Shown here in pieces: positions 59,770-64,000 of a stretch of 64,000 nt of DNA. The DNA is taken from contig CAWGCS010000001.1 in NCBI GenBank assembly GCA_963821235.1, positions 1,240,001-1,304,000 on the forward strand. The letters are read 5' to 3'. Position 1 is the first letter of the stretch, and each line of letters opens with the position of its first letter. The notes below the pieces were generated by a model. That model was not told the DNA's origin and searched no databases. It saw only the letters and a program-made list of their open reading frames with translations. The translations under genes were made by a program, and so were the position numbers. The DNA comes from CTSoil-043 sp963821235 (GTDB lineage Bacteria; Chloroflexota; Limnocylindria; Limnocylindrales; CSP1-4).

Positions 59770-59805
59770 CCCGGACCCCGGCGGAGGTGATCGCCGGGGT
59801 CCGGG
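59770..59805 (-). terminator. Strong GC hairpin after the GT39 gene
   Basis: A perfect 14-base-pair stem (CCCGGACCCCGGCG / CGCCGGGGTCCGGG) with an eight-base loop lies about 27 bases beyond the GT39 stop on the minus strand. No T-run follows. It is the most stable simple hairpin I see in the window and probably ends the HK-GtrA-GT39 transcript. Confidence 0.55.
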
Positions 59806-59831
59806 TGGGGCATTCGGAAATCGGCGCCGGG

Positions 59832-61859
59832 TCAGGTCCCGGCACCCGCACAGTCGTAGAGCGAGCCGCTCGACGAGCCGAGGTCGACGGCGGTGCAGGC
59901 GGAGGTCACCCAGGCGCTGACATTGCCCGTGGAAGCGCCGCCCCGGGCGCCGCTCCCGGCGCCGCTCCCCGAGAGGAGGACGTACCGGAGCTGCCCGGAG
60001 GCGACGTACGCCTGGAGCTGCTCGAGGGTCGGCACGTCGTCGGAGCCCGTGAAGCCACCCATCGCCATGACCGGCAGGCCGGTCGCCAGCTGGACCTGAG
60101 CCGCCTGGGACGATCCGGAGACGGCCACGATCCACGACGCCGAGCCGGCGTGCTCCCGGAGGTAGGCGATGAGCGTGGCGTCGGCCGAGCCGGCCGCGTC
60201 GCCGGGTTCAGCGGCGCCGCCGTCGGCGGGCGCCGCACCGTCCGTGGCCGTCCCATCGGCGATCCCGCCGCCCGGCACGCCGGCCACGGGCCCGTCCGAG
60301 CGGGCCTGCCCGCCGAAGCCCCCGGCCTGCCCGGCCGCGCTGGACGGTCCGGCGGCCGGCGTGCCGCCCGCGTGCGCCGTCGCCATCGTCTGGGCCGCGT
60401 ACGCCGCGGGCCCGGCCAGGAGGGCCACGATGGCCACCGCCGCGGCCGCGGCGGCCAGGCGCCGCCGGCCGGCGGAGAGCAAGGTGGGCGGCGCGGCGAC
60501 CAGCAGGGCGGCCGCGACCGTCACGGCGACGATCGCGATCCCCAGCCCGGGCGCGAAGGACGGGGTGCGCTCCAGGAGGGCCCAGGCCCAGGCGCCGCTG
60601 CCGGCGAGGGCGCCGGCCATGATCACGCCGCCGAGGGGGTTCCGGGCGCGAACGCGCCACAGCTCCACCGTGCCCGCTCCAACGAGCGCCCCGATCGCGG
60701 GCGCGAGGACGACGGTGTAGTAGGAGTGGATCGTCCCCGACATGAAGCTGAAGACGAGCACCTGGACGACGAGCCAGCCACCCCACAGGAGGTAGCCGAC
60801 GAGGCGGCGGTCGGTCCGGCCGGCCCGGAGGCGGAGCAGCAGGCCGGTCGCAAGCGCGACGAGAGCGTAGGGGATCAGCCAGGCGACCTGGCCCCCGAAC
60901 TCATCGTTGAACATCCGGAGGAGACCAGGGCTGCCGCCGAATCCGCCGCCCCCGCCGCCCCCCGTGCCATTGCCGCTCCCGCCGAGGATCCGGCCGAGGC
61001 CGTCGTAGCCGAGGATCAGGTCGAAGACGGAGTTGCCGGTGCTGCCCCCCACGTACGGGCGGGCCGTCGCCGGGATGAGCTCGACCGCGACGGGCCAGGC
61101 AAGGCTGGCCACGGCGACCGCGGCCGCGGAGACGGCCAGGCCCGCGATCCGGCGCCGCCAGCCGCCCGGCGCGGCCACGATCCAGACGAGGGCGAAGACC
61201 GGCAGGACGAGCCAGCCCTGCAGGAACTTCGTCATGAAGCCGAGGCCGACGAGCGTCCCCGCCAGGGCGAGCCAGCGCACCCGCCCCGCCTCCAGGGCGC
61301 GCAGCAGCGCCCATGCCGCAGAGACGAGGAGGAGGGTCAGGAGGGCGTCGGGATTGTCGTAGCGGAAGATCAGGACCGCGGCCGGGGTGAGCGCCATCAC
61401 GACGCCGGCGATCGTCGCCGCGGCCGTTCCGAACGAGCGGCGGACCGCGAGGAAGAGGATCGCCACGGAGGCCACGCCCATCAGGGCCTGGGGCAGGAGG
61501 ATGCTCCACGAGGAGAGGCCGAAGAGGCGGACCGAGAGCCCCATCACCATCGTGGCGAGGGGCGGCTTGTCGACCGTGATGAAGCCGGAGGCGTCGAGCG
61601 CGCCGAAGAACCAGGCCGACCAGCTCTGCGAGGCCGCCTGGGCGGCCATCGCGTAGTAGGTGTTGGCGTAGCCGCTGACCGTGAGGTTCACGAGATAGAG
61701 GACCGCGGCGAGGCCGGCCACGCCCGCGAGCGCGGGGAGCGCCCAGGCATCGGCACGCTCCCGCTCGGAGGAGCGCCCCGCGAGGCGGCCGCGGATCGTC
61801 GCGATTCCGGCGAGCGGCCCGGCGACCGGTCCGCCGGTGGGTCGGGTGATGGTGCTCAT
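59832..61859 (-). CDS. GT39-family (ArnT/PMT-like) membrane glycosyltransferase
   Basis: This 675-residue GT-C enzyme has about ten to twelve membrane helices and a soluble C-terminal part. The first outside loop has NTYYAMAAQAASQSWSAWFF and ASGFITVDKPPLATMVMGLS, the PMT_2 motif with the acidic catalytic residue. FRYDNPDALLTLLLVSAAWA is the second conserved loop. It transfers a sugar from a polyprenyl-phosphate donor to a target outside the membrane. The ATG overlaps the GtrA-like stop (ATGA). The Gly/Ala/Asp-rich region near 490-560 is a flexible spacer before a final beta-rich domain. Confidence 0.86.
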   Translation of the reverse strand: MSTITRPTGGPVAGPLAGIATIRGRLAGRSSERERADAWALPALAGVAGLAAVLYLVNLTVSGYANTYYAMAAQAASQSWSAWFFGALDASGFITVDKPPLATMVMGLSVRLFGLSSWSILLPQALMGVASVAILFLAVRRSFGTAAATIAGVVMALTPAAVLIFRYDNPDALLTLLLVSAAWALLRALEAGRVRWLALAGTLVGLGFMTKFLQGWLVLPVFALVWIVAAPGGWRRRIAGLAVSAAAVAVASLAWPVAVELIPATARPYVGGSTGNSVFDLILGYDGLGRILGGSGNGTGGGGGGGFGGSPGLLRMFNDEFGGQVAWLIPYALVALATGLLLRLRAGRTDRRLVGYLLWGGWLVVQVLVFSFMSGTIHSYYTVVLAPAIGALVGAGTVELWRVRARNPLGGVIMAGALAGSGAWAWALLERTPSFAPGLGIAIVAVTVAAALLVAAPPTLLSAGRRRLAAAAAAVAIVALLAGPAAYAAQTMATAHAGGTPAAGPSSAAGQAGGFGGQARSDGPVAGVPGGGIADGTATDGAAPADGGAAEPGDAAGSADATLIAYLREHAGSASWIVAVSGSSQAAQVQLATGLPVMAMGGFTGSDDVPTLEQLQAYVASGQLRYVLLSGSGAGSGARGGASTGNVSAWVTSACTAVDLGSSSGSLYDCAGAGT

Positions 61860-62332
61860 GCGACGGTCCCCAGGTGATCGACCGCGGTCGCGCGGCGCGA
61901 GCCGGCGATCCAGCGGCGGAGGAGGAGGAAGCGGCAGATCGTGGCCAGCACGTTCGCCGCGACGAGGACGGCCAGCTCGATGGGCCGCCCGGCGCCCGGC
62001 GCGACCGCGCCGAAGACGGCGACCGCGACCGTGGTGATCGCAAGGGCCACGCCGAGGGCGATGAACCCGCCGACCTGGTCCCGCATCGCCCCGACCCGGT
62101 CGCGCACGGCGAAGGTGAGGCGCCGGTTGGCGGCCGTGTTGCCGACGGCGGTGACGAGAAGGGCGACGGCGTTCGCCGTGGCCGGCTCCGTGATCGCGCG
62201 CAGGGCGACATAGAGGGCCGCGTAGGCGGCGGTGCTCACGACGCCGATGGCGGCGAAGGAGGCCACCTGGCAGGCCGCCGACCCGGGGCGCGGGAGTGCG
62301 ATCGCCGGCGGGCGGCGAGCGAGGACGGCCAT
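61856..62332 (-). CDS. GtrA-like membrane protein
   Basis: This 158-residue protein has four predicted membrane helices and the GtrA/DPMS pattern: QVASFAAIGVVSTAAYAALY, NAVALLVTAVGNTAANRRLT and a basic loop before helix 3. Such proteins help move polyprenyl-phosphate-linked sugars across the membrane, which fits its coupling to the GT39 enzyme. The ATG shares one base with the stop of the upstream small membrane protein (TGATG). Confidence 0.84.
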   Translation of the reverse strand: MAVLARRPPAIALPRPGSAACQVASFAAIGVVSTAAYAALYVALRAITEPATANAVALLVTAVGNTAANRRLTFAVRDRVGAMRDQVGGFIALGVALAITTVAVAVFGAVAPGAGRPIELAVLVAANVLATICRFLLLRRWIAGSRRATAVDHLGTVA

Positions 62333-62619
62333 CACGAGCCCCCCGTCGTGACGTGGCCGGGCCCGCTGGCGCTCCCGGGCGCGACGCCGTTGGCGAGCGT
62401 GGACGCCGGCGATGCGGTGCCGGACGTGGTGTCCGTCGCGATCGTCGTCGTCGACGTGGTCGTGGCGGCCGAACCGCCGTCGGTCGCCGCCGCGAGGGCC
62501 CCGAAGCCGACGACGGCGATGGCCCCGGCGAGGGCGACGCCGGTGGTGAGCTGGTTGACGCGCCGGGTCGCCCGGTCCCGGGCTGCGAGGTCGAGGGGTA
62601 CGGGTCGCTTGGTGTCCAT
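62332..62619 (-). CDS. Small single-span membrane protein with Ser/Thr-rich tail
   Basis: I recognise no family. The 95-residue protein has a basic start (MDTKRPVPLDLAARDRATRR), one membrane helix (about 26-46) and a Thr/Ser/Gly-rich outer tail. It is coupled to the GtrA-like gene by TGATG and lies 35 bases after the histidine kinase stop. The tail looks like a substrate for O-glycosylation by the neighbouring GT39 enzyme, which is a guess from composition and position. Confidence 0.65.
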   Translation of the reverse strand: MDTKRPVPLDLAARDRATRRVNQLTTGVALAGAIAVVGFGALAAATDGGSAATTTSTTTIATDTTSGTASPASTLANGVAPGSASGPGHVTTGGS

Positions 62620-62654
62620 GCCGGCAGTCTCGGCCGGCGACCCTTTCGATCCGA

Positions 62655-63911
62655 TTACGCGGTCGGCGCAGGGCCCCCGCTCGATTCGGGCAGCGCCCGG
62701 GGCCAGCTGACGGCGAGGCTGGCGCCCCCCAGGGAGCTCGTGCCGAGGCGCCACCGCCCGTGCGTGGCGCGCACGATCCCGTCGGCGATCGCCAGCCCGA
62801 GCCCCGCACCGCCGCCCCGGGACGAGGCGCGATGGAAGCGGTCGAAGACGAGCGTCCGCTCCTCCGGCGGGATGCCGGGGCCGGCATCCTCGACGGCGAG
62901 CGACACCCGTCCGGCCTCGCCGCCGACCACGATCCGCACGGCGCTCCCTTGGGGGCCGAACTTGCAGGCGTTGTCGACGAGCACGCCGAGCAGGCGGTCG
63001 AGCCAGTCGGGCGGGATGGCGACGACATGGCTTCCCGGGGCGGCCTCGACCGCCAGCCGGAGGCCGCGCGCCTCCGCCAACACGGCGAAGCGCTCGGCCG
63101 TGGCCGAGGCCATGACGCCGACGTCCACCGGCTCGGCGTCCGGGGCGCCGCGCAACGCGTCGAAGCGGGCGAGCCACAGGAGGTCCTCTAGGATCCGCCG
63201 GATCCGCCGGCTCTCCCGGTCGATGCGCTCGAAGGCTTGCCGGTCGGCATCCGCCTCGCGATCGCCGGCCAGGGCCAGGCTCGTCTGGGCCTCGATCACC
63301 GAGACCGGCGTCCGCAGCTCGTGGGAGGCGTCGGCGCTGAACTCCAGCTGGCGCTGCCGCGCTCGCTCGATCGGCGCGGCGACGCGGCGGCCGATGGCCA
63401 CCGCACCCAGGAAGACGAGGGCGAGCAGGATCGGCCCGATGATCAGCTCGGCCGTGAGGATGGTCTCCTGGGTGGCCGCGACCTCGTCGGTCCGCTGGCC
63501 CACGATCACGTGGCGATCGCCGGCGCTGGCCCCGGTGACGCGGACGTCGATGCCGCCGACGGTGATGGTCCGTGGCGAGGTCACCGCGGTGACGTCGGCC
63601 GGCAGCTCCGCCCCGCTCGTGTTCGAGAGCACGGATCCGTCCGGGAGGACGGTCCAGACGAGGAGCGGCGGACCGAACGGACGGTCCGGCGTCGGCGCCT
63701 CGAACCCGCCTCCGGACGTCGGCCGGGCCGGTTCCGACGTGATCCGTCGCAGGCTGTCGGCGAGCCGTCCGTCGAGCTGCGCGGTCAGGTTGCCGGTGAC
63801 GATCGCGAACGCCCCGGCCGCGACCGCGACGTAGATCGCCGCAACGACCGCGGTGGCGCCGAGGGCGACCCGGATGGAGGCGGCGGCGACGTCGCGCCGG
63901 GGTCCGCTCAC
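62655..63911 (-). CDS. Sensor histidine kinase
   Basis: This 418-residue membrane kinase has two helices (about 14-38 and 152-174) enclosing an outer sensor domain of about 110 residues (beta-rich, VLPDGSVLSNTSGAELP). It has the H-box FSADASHELRTPVSVIEAQ with phosphoacceptor H197, a DxxR-like dimer helix, then N-box LVDNACKFG, G1 VEDAGPGIPPEE, F-box VFDRFHRAS and G2 GGAGLGLAIADGIV. A short linker replaces a clear HAMP domain. The GTG overlaps the stop of the response-regulator gene (GTGA). It probably senses an envelope signal and may control the following surface-glycosylation genes. Confidence 0.9.
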   Translation of the reverse strand: MSGPRRDVAAASIRVALGATAVVAAIYVAVAAGAFAIVTGNLTAQLDGRLADSLRRITSEPARPTSGGGFEAPTPDRPFGPPLLVWTVLPDGSVLSNTSGAELPADVTAVTSPRTITVGGIDVRVTGASAGDRHVIVGQRTDEVAATQETILTAELIIGPILLALVFLGAVAIGRRVAAPIERARQRQLEFSADASHELRTPVSVIEAQTSLALAGDREADADRQAFERIDRESRRIRRILEDLLWLARFDALRGAPDAEPVDVGVMASATAERFAVLAEARGLRLAVEAAPGSHVVAIPPDWLDRLLGVLVDNACKFGPQGSAVRIVVGGEAGRVSLAVEDAGPGIPPEERTLVFDRFHRASSRGGGAGLGLAIADGIVRATHGRWRLGTSSLGGASLAVSWPRALPESSGGPAPTA

Positions 63912-64000
63912 GTCTCCTCCAGCCGGTAGCCAGCGCCGCGAACGGTCACGATGCGGATCCCCGCCCCGGGCAGCTTCGCCCGCAGGCGGCTCATCTGGAC
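63908..64000 (-). CDS. OmpR-family response regulator, C-terminal end (partial)
   Basis: Only the last 30 codons are inside the window. They read MSRLRAKLPGAGIRIVTVRG and AGYRLEET, the recognition-helix end and wing of an OmpR/PhoB-type winged helix. The stop overlaps the histidine-kinase start. The receiver domain lies beyond the right edge. Confidence 0.85.
   Translation of the reverse strand, partial: VQMSRLRAKLPGAGIRIVTVRGAGYRLEET

Noticed and set aside
59610..61877. 755-codon plus-strand open frame antisense to the GT39 gene
   Set aside because: Same GC-driven artefact; translation is Gly/Arg/Asp-rich repeats, while the minus strand has membrane helices and the PMT motif.

Overview
The window is a 64 kb piece of a very GC-rich bacterial chromosome. 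Codon third positions are strongly G/C, GTG and TTG starts are common, and genes are often joined by 4-base ATGA or GTGA overlaps. I saw no tRNA or rRNA gene, transposase, integrase, CRISPR array or phage gene. The gene content (DUF4012 protein beside a sortase-fold protein, a phosphoketolase/acetate kinase pair, many RfbF-like and C-methyltransferase sugar genes, a GT39/GtrA set) fits a soil or freshwater Chloroflexota such as the Limnocylindria/Ellin6529 group. An actinobacterium cannot be excluded from sequence alone, so the taxon is an inference.

The first ~30 kb is a surface-polysaccharide region built from several operons. 1-7498: two inverted parallel-beta-helix paralogues flank a GT4 glycosyltransferase, a Wzy/O-antigen-ligase-like protein and a membrane-tethered heparinase II/III-like lyase. 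7767-13413 (minus): a protein with an LPNTS tail, a sortase-fold protein with no cysteine, a DUF4012 protein, a GT4 enzyme and a DegT aminotransferase, the last four translationally coupled. 13716-18139 (plus): four overlapping genes for a UDP-2,3-diacetamido-uronic acid sugar (acetyltransferase, aminotransferase, 3-dehydrogenase, 6-dehydrogenase), ending in a 23-residue stub of the 2-epimerase. 18082-19414 (minus): an orphan ParA ATPase with a small acidic partner. 19538-25646 (plus) and 25678-30296 (minus): two facing sugar operons. Each holds an RfbF-like nucleotidylyltransferase and a C-methyltransferase, and the two nucleotidylyltransferase genes share a perfect 405-bp inverted repeat. 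The 5.2 kb between the repeats could invert by homologous recombination and swap the downstream genes of the two operons.

30-47 kb is mixed metabolism: a membrane protein; a coupled operon with a fused MoaD-MoaE molybdopterin synthase, an M55 D-aminopeptidase, an unannotated 45-residue ORF and a divergent lysine-5,6-aminomutase-alpha-like protein; an SLC45-like MFS transporter; proline dehydrogenase; a zinc-ribbon/proline-threonine-rich membrane protein; a DEAD-box RNA helicase; a GyrI-like protein; a secreted subtilase; and a second MFS transporter. A ~1 kb decayed stretch (46.0-47.0 kb) holds remnants of a ROK-type regulator and a DUF1349 protein.

47-64 kb carries an 8.66 kb gene for a 2886-residue cyclic-beta-1,2-glucan-synthase-like protein, the xfp-ackA phosphoketolase pathway operon, a YCII-domain protein, and a minus-strand set of two-component system, small membrane protein, GtrA-like flippase and GT39 glycosyltransferase. 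Overall the window is dominated by making, exporting and trimming cell-surface glycans. Functions are read from motifs and remembered family features; no database search was possible.
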